A stretch of DNA of 64,000 bases. Source: Acidihalobacter_A sp037381185. Its GTDB lineage: Bacteria; Pseudomonadota; Gammaproteobacteria; DSM-5130; Acidihalobacteraceae. Within the stretch, counting starts at the first letter, position 1. Each line of letters opens with the position of its first letter. The stretch is taken from the NCBI RefSeq assembly GCF_037381185.1, contig NZ_JARRQY010000005.1, positions 49,966-113,965 on the forward strand. The letters run 5' to 3'. The notes beneath the pieces are model-generated. The model did not search any database and had not been told where the DNA came from. It saw only the letters and a list, made by a program, of their open reading frames with translations. A program made the position numbers and the translations under genes. Shown here one piece after another: positions 15,375-24,350 of the stretch.

Positions 15375-17659
15375 CTTTCGCCCGACACATACCGGACGAT
15401 ATCCACCAAGCAGGTTTGCGCGCTCGCCCCCTGCGCGAGACGCGAGGTACCGTGGTCGCGGGTGAGGACATTGGGGTTACCTCGCGTGTCGAGACTCCCC
15501 ACAACGCCGGGATGCTCCGGTTCGAACGGCGCACCGGTCGGCAGCACGACGACGCCCGGCATCACCGCGTCGGTCACTCGCGCGCCGGCGAGACAGCGAC
15601 CGCGATCGTTGCAGACCACAACCACGCCGCCGTCGGCAATGTTACGCGCGGCCGCATCGTGCGGATGAATGCGAATCGCCTCCAGCCCCCTGATCTTCGC
15701 ATCCTGACTCGTCGCTCCGTGATCCCACTGGCTGTGCAGCCGCGTGGCAGGCTGATTCGAAATGAGATGCAGGGGATACCGGACGGCTGTCGCGCCGCCC
15801 AGCCACTCGGAAGGCTCGAGCCAGATCGGATGCTCCGGGCAGTCCGAGTAGCCGTAGTCCCCGATGGTTTCTGACCGGATTTCGATGCGTCCTGACGGCG
15901 TAGACAATGGATGTGCTTCGGGATTTTCGCGGAACTCGCTCAGCATACGGCGCGGCGCATCGTCTGAATCCTGCGCTCCGAATTCGTATACGCCCTGCGC
16001 CCAGAAATCGTCGAAAGCGGGCAACTCGGTATGCCGTTCGGACAGTTGTGCGTAAAGGTGGCGCAACCAGCCCATCTCCGAGCGGCCATCAGTAAACGTC
16101 TCCGCCACGCCCAGGCGTCGAGCCAGATCCGCGAAAATGTCGTAATCGTTGCGCGCGCCGCCCACCGGCGGAATCGCCTGACGCATGGCGACCAGCACGT
16201 TGTCCTGCGAAGAACCGCCGAGATCGTTGCGTTCGAGCACCGTGGTCGCCGGCAGGACGATGTCGGCATGCCGCGCGGTCGCCGTCCAGAACGGCTCGTG
16301 CACGATGACGGTTTCGGGACGTTGCCAGGCTTCCAGCAGACGGTTGATGTCCTGATGGTGATGAAAGGGGTTGCCCCCGGCCCAGTAGATCAGGCGAACG
16401 TCCGGATAGGTCAGCCGCTGCCCGTTGAAATCGAACGCGCCGCCGGGATCGAGCAGCATGTCGCTGATGCGCGCCACAGGGATGTAGCTGTCGACCGGGT
16501 TGTGCAGCGACGGCAGCGACGGCATCCTGATGCGCGGCATGCCGCTGCCGATCGAGGCCACCGCGCCGTAACCGAACGCGAAGCCACCGCCGGGCAGACC
16601 GATCTGTCCGAGCATCGCCGCCAGGGTCACCGCCATCCAATACGGCTGCTCGCCATGATCGGCACGCTGTATCGACCAGCTCACGTTGATCATGGTGCGC
16701 GTGGACGCCATCTCCCGCGCCAGCTCGCGAATCCGCGCCGCCGGCACGCCGGTCACTGCGGCCGCCCAGTCGGCATCTCTGGCCTGACCGTCGGCAACAC
16801 CGAGCAGGTAGCGAGAGAAGGTATCGAAGCCGACCGTGTAACGTTCCACGAACGCGCGATCGTAAAGTCTTTCCGCATACAGGGTGTGCGCCAGTCCCAA
16901 CATCAGCGCGGTATCGCTGTTCGGACGCAGCGGCAGCCATTCGGCTTCGAGTTCGGGCGCCACATCCTCGCGCAGTGGCGAGACGTTCACGAACCGGCAA
17001 CCATTGCGCCGCGCCTTGCGCAACAGCCCACCTACCACATGCCGCCCCTGACCGCCCGGTTCGATCTGCGCATTCTTCAGGGGAATGCCACCGAACGACA
17101 GCAACAGGTTGGTGTTGGCAGCCACATCGGACAAGTCGGTCATCGCACCCTGCAGCTCCCGGTAGGAGCAACCTACGACGTAGGGCACGATGATGTCGGC
17201 AGCCGCGAACGAATAATTGTTGACCGAGCGGGTATAGCCGCCGACAACGTTCATGAAGCGGTGCATCTGGCTCTGCGCGTGATGGAAGCGCCCCGCGCTG
17301 GCCCAGCCGTACGAGCCTGCGTAAATGGCCGCATTGCCATATGTCCGCTTGACCCGCTCAAGCTCCTCCGCCACCAGATCCAGGGCTTCGTCCCACGGCA
17401 GTTCGACGAATTCTCCGCCGCCCCTGCGAGTTCGCCTGCCACCGCCTCGGCCCTCGAGCCAGCCCTTGCTCACCATCGGCGCCCGCACCCGCGACGGATG
17501 ATCGACCGACAGCAGCGAGCGACCGATGCGAGACGGCTCGGGATCGTTTTTCCAGGGTTTCACGTCAACGATGCGGCCGCCGGAGGCCTGAATCTCGTAT
17601 ATCCCCCAATGCGTCATCGTGAACGTGCTCTGCGGCCGAGCGCTGGATGCCGAACTCAT
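15320..17659 (-). CDS. Cytoplasmic BisC/DMSO-reductase-family molybdoenzyme
   Basis: A bis-MGD molybdenum oxidoreductase of 779 residues, the size of biotin sulfoxide reductase BisC. The N-terminus (THWGIYEI, GGRIVDVKPW) has no Tat signal and no cysteine motif for an iron-sulfur cluster, as in BisC and unlike periplasmic TorA or DMSO reductase. The SYGWASAGR segment places Ser121 at the position of the molybdenum ligand serine in DMSO reductase. Cofactor-binding phrases such as WAGGNPFHHHQDINRL are present. The ATG at 17659 has GGGAGA upstream. It lies inside the ectoine locus between the AsnC gene and doeC, which is not a standard part of doe/eut clusters. Substrate unknown; an S- or N-oxide is the family expectation. 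Confidence 0.85.
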   Translation of the reverse strand: MSSASSARPQSTFTMTHWGIYEIQASGGRIVDVKPWKNDPEPSRIGRSLLSVDHPSRVRAPMVSKGWLEGRGGGRRTRRGGGEFVELPWDEALDLVAEELERVKRTYGNAAIYAGSYGWASAGRFHHAQSQMHRFMNVVGGYTRSVNNYSFAAADIIVPYVVGCSYRELQGAMTDLSDVAANTNLLLSFGGIPLKNAQIEPGGQGRHVVGGLLRKARRNGCRFVNVSPLREDVAPELEAEWLPLRPNSDTALMLGLAHTLYAERLYDRAFVERYTVGFDTFSRYLLGVADGQARDADWAAAVTGVPAARIRELAREMASTRTMINVSWSIQRADHGEQPYWMAVTLAAMLGQIGLPGGGFAFGYGAVASIGSGMPRIRMPSLPSLHNPVDSYIPVARISDMLLDPGGAFDFNGQRLTYPDVRLIYWAGGNPFHHHQDINRLLEAWQRPETVIVHEPFWTATARHADIVLPATTVLERNDLGGSSQDNVLVAMRQAIPPVGGARNDYDIFADLARRLGVAETFTDGRSEMGWLRHLYAQLSERHTELPAFDDFWAQGVYEFGAQDSDDAPRRMLSEFRENPEAHPLSTPSGRIEIRSETIGDYGYSDCPEHPIWLEPSEWLGGATAVRYPLHLISNQPATRLHSQWDHGATSQDAKIRGLEAIRIHPHDAAARNIADGGVVVVCNDRGRCLAGARVTDAVMPGVVVLPTGAPFEPEHPGVVGSLDTRGNPNVLTRDHGTSRLAQGASAQTCLVDIVRYVSGESYDPLTNSGAATDAASGT

Positions 17660-17965
17660 GCTGTTCTCCCGAAACAAACCCGCGCCAAGGCGCGCATGTC
17701 CACTTCTTCTCAAATACGCCGCCCCGCGACAAGTTCGTCATAAACCCACGTGAGAAGACCCAACACACTGATAAAACGAACAAAACACCCAAAATAATAG
17801 AGGCGCGGTCTTACTGGCAGCGAAGATAAAGACCAACAGGCCTGCGGTGACTGCGCATCAAAGACCAAAACGGGTGTATGGCCTGAAGCATACTGAAGCA
17901 CGTTGATCGATCGTCGCAAACTCACCACGAGCTCGCGACGGGGCAAACCGGCAAGAGGCACGACA
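17660..17965. promoter_or_regulatory. Divergent gap between molybdoenzyme and doeC
   Basis: This 306-bp intergenic region must hold promoters for both the minus-strand molybdoenzyme and the plus-strand doeC operon. An AT-rich patch lies at 17750-17800. A short inverted repeat, GTATG (17876-17880) and CATAC (17889-17893) with an eight-base spacer, lies about 70 bases upstream of doeC and is a weak operator candidate. No confident -10/-35 pair was identified. Confidence 0.4.
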
Positions 17966-19447
17966 ATGGCCACACGAACCGCAGCACACACTCCTGCGCA
18001 CCACATCCGCCTGAGCGAGCCACGCCTGTGGCGCGAACAGGCCTGGGTGGCCGGAAAGTGGATCGATTCGCGCGACGCCATCGCCGTCGACGACCCAGCC
18101 ACCGGGGTAACCATCGGCCACGTCCCGGCACTCGGCGCCAAAGCCATCGATAGCGCCATCGATGCCGCCTCCGTGGCACTGCCGGCCTGGGCGGCGTTGA
18201 CGCCGGATCTGCGTGCGGAGCACCTGCTGGCCTGGTACGAGGGGATGCTGCGCCACCGCGAGGACCTGGCGCTGATCATGACGCTGGAGGAAGGCAAGCC
18301 TCTGCACGAGGCTCGTGGCGAGATCGACTATGCCGCCAGCTTCGTGCGCTGGTTCGCGGAGGAAGGCCGCCGCGCCTACGGCGAGACCATCCCCAGCCAT
18401 CTGCCCGGCCGTCACCTGAGCACGGTGCGCCGCCCCATCGGCGTCACCGCCGCGATCACGCCCTGGAACTTCCCCTCGGCGATGGTCACGCGCAAGGCCG
18501 CCGCGGCACTGGCCGCCGGCTGCCCGATGATCGTGCGGCCGGCAAGCGAGACGCCGTTCTCCGCGCTGGCGCTGGCCTGGCTGGCCGAACAGGCCGGCAT
18601 CCCCGGCAGCATATTCCAGGTGATCACCGGCGACGGGCGCACCGTCGGCGGCGCACTGATGGACGACGTCCGCATACGGGCGCTGAGCTTCACCGGCTCG
18701 ACCGAAGTCGGCAAGGCGCTGATCCGCCAGTCCGCCGACACGGTCAAGCGACTGACGCTGGAATTGGGCGGCAACGCGCCCTTCATCGTGTTCGACGACG
18801 CCGATCTCGACTTCGCCGTCGAAGGCGCGCTGGCCGCCAAGTTCCAGACCTCGGGCGAAGACTGCCTGGCCGCCAACCGCATCCTGGTGCAACGCCCGCT
18901 CTACGAGGCCTTCCTCGAACGCTTCGCGGCGCGTACCGCGCAGCTGCGCGTCGGCCACGGCCTGGAAACGGGCACCGAGATCGGTCCGCTGATCGACAGC
19001 CGCGCCGTAGACAAGGCCGCGCAGCACGTCGAGGACGCACAGCGTCACGGCGCGCGCGTACTCACCGGCGGCAAGAAACTCGGCGGCAACTTTTATTCTC
19101 CGACCGTGGTCGCTGACGTCACCCCGGAGATGGCGCTGTTCCGCGAGGAGACGTTCTCCCCGGTCGCCGCGGTGCTGCCGTTCGACGACGAAGCCGAGGC
19201 GATTCGATTGGCCAACGACACCGAATACGGCCTGGTTGCCTATTGCTACACCGAGAACCTCGGCCGTGCCACCCGTCTGGGCGAGGCGCTCGACTACGGC
19301 ATGGTGGCGATCAACTGCGCCAAGCTCACCGGTCCGCCGATCCCGTTCGGCGGCGTCAAACAGTCCGGACAGGGTCGCGAAGGTTCGCGGCACGGCCTGG
19401 ACGAATACAGCGAACTGAAATACATCTGCCTGGGACTGCCCGATTAA
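17966..19447 (+). CDS. doeC: Aldehyde dehydrogenase, aspartate-semialdehyde oxidising (ectoine catabolism)
   Basis: NAD(P)-dependent aldehyde dehydrogenase of 493 residues. In the doe pathway it oxidises aspartate semialdehyde, formed from diaminobutyrate by DoeD, to aspartate. It resembles succinate-semialdehyde dehydrogenases (GabD type). Visible are the PWNFPSAM cofactor-binding segment, the general-base Glu in LELGGNAPF, the catalytic Cys in SGEDCLAANR and the late FGGVKQSGQGREGS motif. The ATG at 17966 is preceded by AAGAGG; the longer frame to 17903 is unlikely. It is the first gene of doeC-doeD-eutB-eutC-doeA. Without context it would be called succinate-semialdehyde dehydrogenase. Confidence 0.88.
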   Translation: MATRTAAHTPAHHIRLSEPRLWREQAWVAGKWIDSRDAIAVDDPATGVTIGHVPALGAKAIDSAIDAASVALPAWAALTPDLRAEHLLAWYEGMLRHREDLALIMTLEEGKPLHEARGEIDYAASFVRWFAEEGRRAYGETIPSHLPGRHLSTVRRPIGVTAAITPWNFPSAMVTRKAAAALAAGCPMIVRPASETPFSALALAWLAEQAGIPGSIFQVITGDGRTVGGALMDDVRIRALSFTGSTEVGKALIRQSADTVKRLTLELGGNAPFIVFDDADLDFAVEGALAAKFQTSGEDCLAANRILVQRPLYEAFLERFAARTAQLRVGHGLETGTEIGPLIDSRAVDKAAQHVEDAQRHGARVLTGGKKLGGNFYSPTVVADVTPEMALFREETFSPVAAVLPFDDEAEAIRLANDTEYGLVAYCYTENLGRATRLGEALDYGMVAINCAKLTGPPIPFGGVKQSGQGREGSRHGLDEYSELKYICLGLPD

Positions 19448-19541
19448 TGGGTGATCGAGACCGCGAAAGCGCCGGACAGCCGTCCGGAGTCCCGTCACCG
19501 CGGCCCAAAACCCGCCGAGGCCGTACCGTCAGGAGGACATC

Positions 19542-20975
19542 ATGACACTCAAAGCCGTTCCCACCCCGCCCAACGAACTCGCCGAACTCGAAGCCGCCGA
19601 CCGCGCCTACGTGCTGCACCCCTCGACCCAGCTCAAGGCGCACGCCCAGGGTCTGTCCGGCGGTCCGCAAATCATCTCCGGAGGAGAAGGTTCGACCCTG
19701 CGCGACGCGCACGGCAACGAGTTCCTCGACGCCTTCGCCGGCCTCTACTGCGTCAACATCGGCTACGGCCGCACCGAAGTCGCCGACGCCATTGCCCGTC
19801 AGGCGCACGAACTGGCCTACTACCACAGTTACGCCGGCCACTCCAACGAGCCGCTGATCGAACTATCGGAACGCCTCATCCGCATGGCCCCTCCTGGCAT
19901 GAGCCGCGTCTACTACGGCCTGTCCGGTTCCGACGCCAACGAAACGCAGATCAAGCTGGTCTGGTACTACAACAACATCCTCGGCCGCACCTCGAAAAAG
20001 AAGATCATCTCGCGCCATCGCGCCTACCACGGCTCCGGCATCATGACCGGCAGCCTCACCGGCCTCCCGGTCTTCCACCAGGCCTTCGACCTGCCGATGC
20101 CGCAGATCAAGCACACGCTAACGCCGCATTACTACCGCCGCGACGACAGCGACATGAGCGAGCGTGAGTTCTCCAAGCACTGCGCCGCCGAACTCGAACG
20201 CATGATCCTCGAGGAAGGTCCCGACACCGTCGCCGCCTTCATCGGCGAGCCGGTGCTGGGCACCGGCGGCATCGTGCCTCCGCCTGAGGGCTATTGGGAA
20301 GAGATCCAGGCTGTGCTCCACCGCTACGACGTGCTGCTCATCGCCGACGAAGTCATCACCGGCTTCGGCCGTCTGGGCACCACATTCGGCTGCGAACAGT
20401 ACGGCATCGAACCCGACCTGATGACCCTGGCCAAGGGCCTGACCAGCGCCTATGCGCCGCTGTCTGCGGTCATGGTCGGCGAACGCGTGTGGCGCGTGCT
20501 GGAAGAAGGCGCCGACCGCCTCGGCCCGCTCGGCCACGGCTGGACCTACTCCGGCCACCCGCTGGGCACCGCCGCCGCCCTGGCCAACCTCGACATCATC
20601 GAACGCGAAAACCTGGTCGAAAAGGCCCGCGACACCGGCGCCTATCTGCTCAACGGCCTGCGCGAAGCACTCGAGGACTCGCCCATCGTCGGCGAGGTAC
20701 GCGGCGCGGGCATGCTCGCCGCCGTCGAGTTCGCACGCGATCCGGCCGAGCGCCTGCCCTTCGCGCCCAAACACAAGGTCGGCGTACACGTCTACGAAGC
20801 CTGCCGCGCCCAGGGCGTGCTCGCCCGCGCCATGCCGCACGGCGACATCCTGGGCTTCGCGCCGCCGCTGGTGCTCAGCCGCGGCGAAGCCGACCGCGTC
20901 GTCGACACCACGCGCAAGGCCGTCGCGTCGGTCACCGACGAACTCGCCTCGCAGGGCGCGCTGGGTGGCGCCTGA
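19542..20975 (+). CDS. doeD: Class III aminotransferase, diaminobutyrate transaminase (ectoine catabolism)
   Basis: PLP-dependent transaminase of 477 residues, predicted to convert 2,4-diaminobutyrate to aspartate semialdehyde. Fold-type I class III features are clear: SGSDANETQIKL, the IADEVITGFGR motif with the PLP-binding Asp, and the Schiff-base Lys in LAKGLTSAYAPLS. A strong AGGAGG precedes the ATG at 19542. It lies 94 bp after doeC and overlaps eutB by 11 bases. Family members also act on beta-alanine or 4-aminobutyrate, so the substrate assignment depends on the locus. Confidence 0.9.
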   Translation: MTLKAVPTPPNELAELEAADRAYVLHPSTQLKAHAQGLSGGPQIISGGEGSTLRDAHGNEFLDAFAGLYCVNIGYGRTEVADAIARQAHELAYYHSYAGHSNEPLIELSERLIRMAPPGMSRVYYGLSGSDANETQIKLVWYYNNILGRTSKKKIISRHRAYHGSGIMTGSLTGLPVFHQAFDLPMPQIKHTLTPHYYRRDDSDMSEREFSKHCAAELERMILEEGPDTVAAFIGEPVLGTGGIVPPPEGYWEEIQAVLHRYDVLLIADEVITGFGRLGTTFGCEQYGIEPDLMTLAKGLTSAYAPLSAVMVGERVWRVLEEGADRLGPLGHGWTYSGHPLGTAAALANLDIIERENLVEKARDTGAYLLNGLREALEDSPIVGEVRGAGMLAAVEFARDPAERLPFAPKHKVGVHVYEACRAQGVLARAMPHGDILGFAPPLVLSRGEADRVVDTTRKAVASVTDELASQGALGGA

Positions 20976-21945
20976 GACGTCCGAGCCGCCTTCGGCGGTC
21001 GACGTCTACCGTGCACGCGCCCGCCTCGGCGGGCGCGTGGCCCGAACACCGCTGCTGCCGTCCGCGCGTCTGGCGCGGCTATGCGGCGCCGAGCAGGTTC
21101 TGCTCAAGCTCGAAACCGCCCAGCCCAGCGGCGCGTTCAAGCTGCGCGGGGCCACCAACGCGCTGCTCACGCTGGATGCCGCGGTTCGCGCGCGCGGCGT
21201 AGTCACCGCCTCGACCGGCAACCACGGCCGCGCCGTGGCCTGGGCAGCACGCGCCGAAGGCGTGGCCTGCACCGTCTGCCTGTCGAACCTCGTCCCCGAG
21301 AACAAGGCCGAAGCCGTACGTGAACTCGGCGCCGAGGTCGTGCGCGTCGGCGACGACCAGGACGCCGCCGTAGCCGAGGCACTGCGTCTGGCCGCGGAGG
21401 ACGGGCTGGGCTACATCCCTCCCTTCGACCATCCCGAGGTCATCGCCGGGCAAGGCACCTTGGGCCTGGAACTGCTGGAGGACGCGCCGGAGTTGGATAC
21501 CCTGCTGATCCCGCTGTCCGGCGGCGGCCTGCTCGCCGGCGTGGCACTGGCCGCCAAGGCCGTCAATCCGGCCATGCGCATCATCGGCATCAGCCCCGAA
21601 CGCGGTGCGGCGATGATAGCCAGCCTACGTGCCGGCCAACCGGTCGAAATACCCGAGGAACCGACCCTGGCAGACAGTCTGGGCGGCGGCATCGGCCCGG
21701 ACAATCGTTATACCTTCGCCATTACGCAACGCCTGGTCGACGACGTCGTGCAGATTTCCGAAGAGGAAATCGCCGCAGCCATGCGCGGCCTGTACCACCA
21801 CGAACGCCTGATCACCGAAGGCGCCGCCGCGGTAGGCGCCGCCTTGCTGGCGCGCGGCAGCGTGCCCGGCAGCGGTCGCCGCGTGGCCACCGTGGTCACC
21901 GGCAACAACGTCGACATGGACCAATTCACCCGTATCGTGACATGA
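20965..21945 (+). CDS. eutB: Threonine-dehydratase-like PLP enzyme of hydroxyectoine utilisation
   Basis: Fold-type II PLP enzyme of 326 residues related to threonine/serine dehydratases. The PLP Lys lies in SGAFKLRGATNAL, the asparagine loop in STGNHGRAVAW, and a glycine-rich phosphate loop in SGGGLLAGVAL. EutB is thought to act with EutC in hydroxyectoine use, possibly by removing water from a hydroxylated intermediate. The start is assigned to GTG 20965, overlapping the end of doeD, because the reading frame has no ATG between the doeD interior and the conserved domain. It overlaps eutC by four bases (ATGA). Confidence 0.85.
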   Translation: MAPETSEPPSAVDVYRARARLGGRVARTPLLPSARLARLCGAEQVLLKLETAQPSGAFKLRGATNALLTLDAAVRARGVVTASTGNHGRAVAWAARAEGVACTVCLSNLVPENKAEAVRELGAEVVRVGDDQDAAVAEALRLAAEDGLGYIPPFDHPEVIAGQGTLGLELLEDAPELDTLLIPLSGGGLLAGVALAAKAVNPAMRIIGISPERGAAMIASLRAGQPVEIPEEPTLADSLGGGIGPDNRYTFAITQRLVDDVVQISEEEIAAAMRGLYHHERLITEGAAAVGAALLARGSVPGSGRRVATVVTGNNVDMDQFTRIVT

Positions 21946-22922
21946 GCGTACTCATACTGACCGAAGCCGAACTGCGGCAACTGGTGCCGATGGATCTCGC
22001 GGCCATCGGCGCCGCCGAGCAAGCCTTCCGCGCACTCGGCGAGGGGCGTGCCATCCAACCGCCGGTACTGGCGCTGGAAATCCCGCCGCGCAACGCCGAG
22101 GTGGATATCAAGACCGCCTATATCGAAGGCCTCCCGCAACTCGCCATCAAGACCTCGTCCGGCTTCTTCGACAACCCGGCACACGGGCTGCCCAGCCTGT
22201 CCGGCTTCATGGCCGCGCTCTCTGCCGAAACCGGGCGCATGGAGGCCGTGCTGCTGGACAACGGCTACCTCACCGACCTGCGCACCGGCGCACTGGCCGC
22301 GCGCGAGCTGGCACGCCCCGATGCCCGCATCGCCGGCGTGCTCGGCACCGGGCTGCAGGCGCGCATGCAAATCGAAGCGCTGAAACTGGTGCGCCCGCTG
22401 GAACAGGTATTGGTATGGGGCCGGCGCGCAGAGACCGCACAGGGATACGCCGACGAGATGACGCAGCGACTGGGCATCCCGGTCGAGATTCGCGATACCG
22501 CCGAGGCCGTGGTACGCGAAGCCGAGATTGTCATCACGACCACGCCGTCGCGCGAACCCATCGTGCAGCGCGAGTGGCTGCACGCGGGACAGCACCTCAC
22601 CGCAATGGGCTCGGACGCACCCTACAAGAACGAAATCGCCCCTGCCGCGCTGGCGTACGCCACGCGTTTCGTCTGCGACGTGGCCAGCCAGAGCCTAGCG
22701 CTGGGCGAACTGGGGCCTGCCGTGGCTGCCGGCGTGATGACCGAAACGGCTCAGCACACCGAACTCGGCACGGTCGTCTGCGGACGCGCGGCGGGACGTA
22801 CCGGTGACGACGACATCACGCTCTGCGACCTCACCGGCACCGGCGCCCAGGACACCGCCATTGCAGCGCATGCGCTGGCCCTGGCACAAAAGGCTAATCT
22901 AGGTCACATAATCAATGCGTAA
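21942..22922 (+). CDS. eutC: Ornithine cyclodeaminase-family protein of hydroxyectoine utilisation
   Basis: A 326-residue member of the ornithine cyclodeaminase/mu-crystallin family with an NAD(P)-binding Rossmann segment (GVLGTGLQARMQIEAL, about 130-145) and the LRTGALAARELA phrase. In ectoine clusters this protein accompanies EutB and is proposed to reduce or cyclise an imine intermediate. It is translationally coupled to eutB. The usual partner EutA is not found anywhere in the window. A second, divergent paralogue lies at 37875. Confidence 0.87.
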   Translation: MSVLILTEAELRQLVPMDLAAIGAAEQAFRALGEGRAIQPPVLALEIPPRNAEVDIKTAYIEGLPQLAIKTSSGFFDNPAHGLPSLSGFMAALSAETGRMEAVLLDNGYLTDLRTGALAARELARPDARIAGVLGTGLQARMQIEALKLVRPLEQVLVWGRRAETAQGYADEMTQRLGIPVEIRDTAEAVVREAEIVITTTPSREPIVQREWLHAGQHLTAMGSDAPYKNEIAPAALAYATRFVCDVASQSLALGELGPAVAAGVMTETAQHTELGTVVCGRAAGRTGDDDITLCDLTGTGAQDTAIAAHALALAQKANLGHIINA

Positions 22923-22952
22923 GCAACGCCCTTACTCAACGAGACGACAAGC

Positions 22953-24203
22953 ATGACGAGCGAACCCCTGTACCAGCATGAAAACCCCGTGGCGCCAGTC
23001 AACACTCCGCCACGTCATGCGGAAGCCTGGCCACTCCCCTTCAGCCCGCAGGAATATGCCGGCCGCATCAGCCGCACCAAGGCGCTGATGAAGGCTCAGG
23101 GCATGGAAGTGCTGCTGGTCTTCGATCCGGCCAACATGAACTACCTGACCGGCTACGACGGCTGGTCCTTCTACGTACCGCAACTGGTCGTCGTCGCCCT
23201 GGCCGAGCCGGAGCCGATCTGGATCGGCCGCGGCATCGACCTGAACGGCGCACGCGAAACGACCTACGTAGACGAAAGCAACCTCTACTCCTACTCCGAC
23301 CGCTACGTACACCACGACCACCGCCATCCCATGGACTTCGTGGCGCACATCCTGCGCGAGCGCGAACTCGACCACGCCCGCATCGGCCTGGACATGGACA
23401 GCTACTACTTCTCCGCCCGCGGCTATGAAGTACTGCGCCGGCAATTGGCGCACGCCAGCTTCACCGACGTCACCCGGCTAGTGTCGAGCCTGCGCTCGAT
23501 CAAATCGCCGCAAGAGCTGGAATACATGCGCCAGGCCGGCAAAATCATGCAACGCGTGATGGAGGTCGCCCTCGGACACATCGAGCCCGGCATCCGCCAG
23601 TGCGACGCGGTCGGCGAGATCTACCGCGCGCAGATGCGCGGCACCAAGGAGTTCGGCGGCGACTATCCGGCCATCGCGCCCATGCTGCCCACCGGCCGCG
23701 GCACTTCGACTCCGCACCTCACCTGGAACGACAAGCCCTTCGTGCAAGGCGAGGCCAGCATCCTCGAGCTGGCCGCCGCGCGCTATCACTACCACTGCCC
23801 GATGGCTCGCACCGCATTCATGGGCACACCGCCAGAACGCCTGGTGGAAGCCGCAGAAATCGTCGCCGAGGGCGTGCAGGCCGGCCTCGAGGCGGTGCGC
23901 CCCGGCGCCACCTGCGAGTCGATCGAGGCCGCCTGGCGCTCGGTCACCGTACCCCGCGGCATTGTCAAGGAATCGCGCATCGGCTACTCCATGGGGTTGA
24001 ACTACCCGCCCGACTGGGGCGAGCACACCATGAGCCTGCGCCCTGGGGACCGCTCCGTGCTCGAGCCGGGCATGACCTTCCACCTCATCCCCGGCATCTG
24101 GATGGACGATTGGGGCGTGGAAATTTCCGAAAGCTTCGTCGTCACCGACGACGGCTACGAACTGCTTGCACCGTTCCCGCGCAAGTTGTTCATCAAGCCC
24201 TGA
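22953..24203 (+). CDS. doeA: Ectoine hydrolase
   Basis: First step of ectoine degradation: opens the ectoine ring to N-acetyl-diaminobutyrate. It is a 416-residue protein of the M24 (creatinase/aminopeptidase P, pita-bread) fold with an N-terminal creatinase-like domain (VLLVFDPANMNYLTGYDG) and a C-terminal catalytic domain beginning around residue 185 with SIKSPQELEYMRQAG. It ends with a conserved FVVTDDGYELL segment. It lies 30 bp after eutC as the last plus-strand gene of the locus. A mosaic repeat follows. Confidence 0.93.
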   Translation: MTSEPLYQHENPVAPVNTPPRHAEAWPLPFSPQEYAGRISRTKALMKAQGMEVLLVFDPANMNYLTGYDGWSFYVPQLVVVALAEPEPIWIGRGIDLNGARETTYVDESNLYSYSDRYVHHDHRHPMDFVAHILRERELDHARIGLDMDSYYFSARGYEVLRRQLAHASFTDVTRLVSSLRSIKSPQELEYMRQAGKIMQRVMEVALGHIEPGIRQCDAVGEIYRAQMRGTKEFGGDYPAIAPMLPTGRGTSTPHLTWNDKPFVQGEASILELAAARYHYHCPMARTAFMGTPPERLVEAAEIVAEGVQAGLEAVRPGATCESIEAAWRSVTVPRGIVKESRIGYSMGLNYPPDWGEHTMSLRPGDRSVLEPGMTFHLIPGIWMDDWGVEISESFVVTDDGYELLAPFPRKLFIKP

Positions 24204-24350
24204 TGTGATGTGCTGGGGTAATTAAACGGATGGCTTCAGGCACGTATCAGCGGCTGTGGTTTTGATCTTGCGTGGCTGAAGGCGGCGTATTTGCTGGCTT
24301 TTGTGGCGGGTTTCGGGCGCGATTCGATGCATGGGGATTCTCTTGGTCGA

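Noticed and set aside
16031..17743. 570-codon open frame antisense to the molybdoenzyme
   Set aside because: The opposite strand encodes a full-length conserved enzyme, and this frame has no family features.
17858..19498. 546-codon open frame antisense to doeC
   Set aside because: Shadow of the GC-rich doeC gene, with no domain and a composition dominated by Gly, Arg and Asp from the complementary strand.
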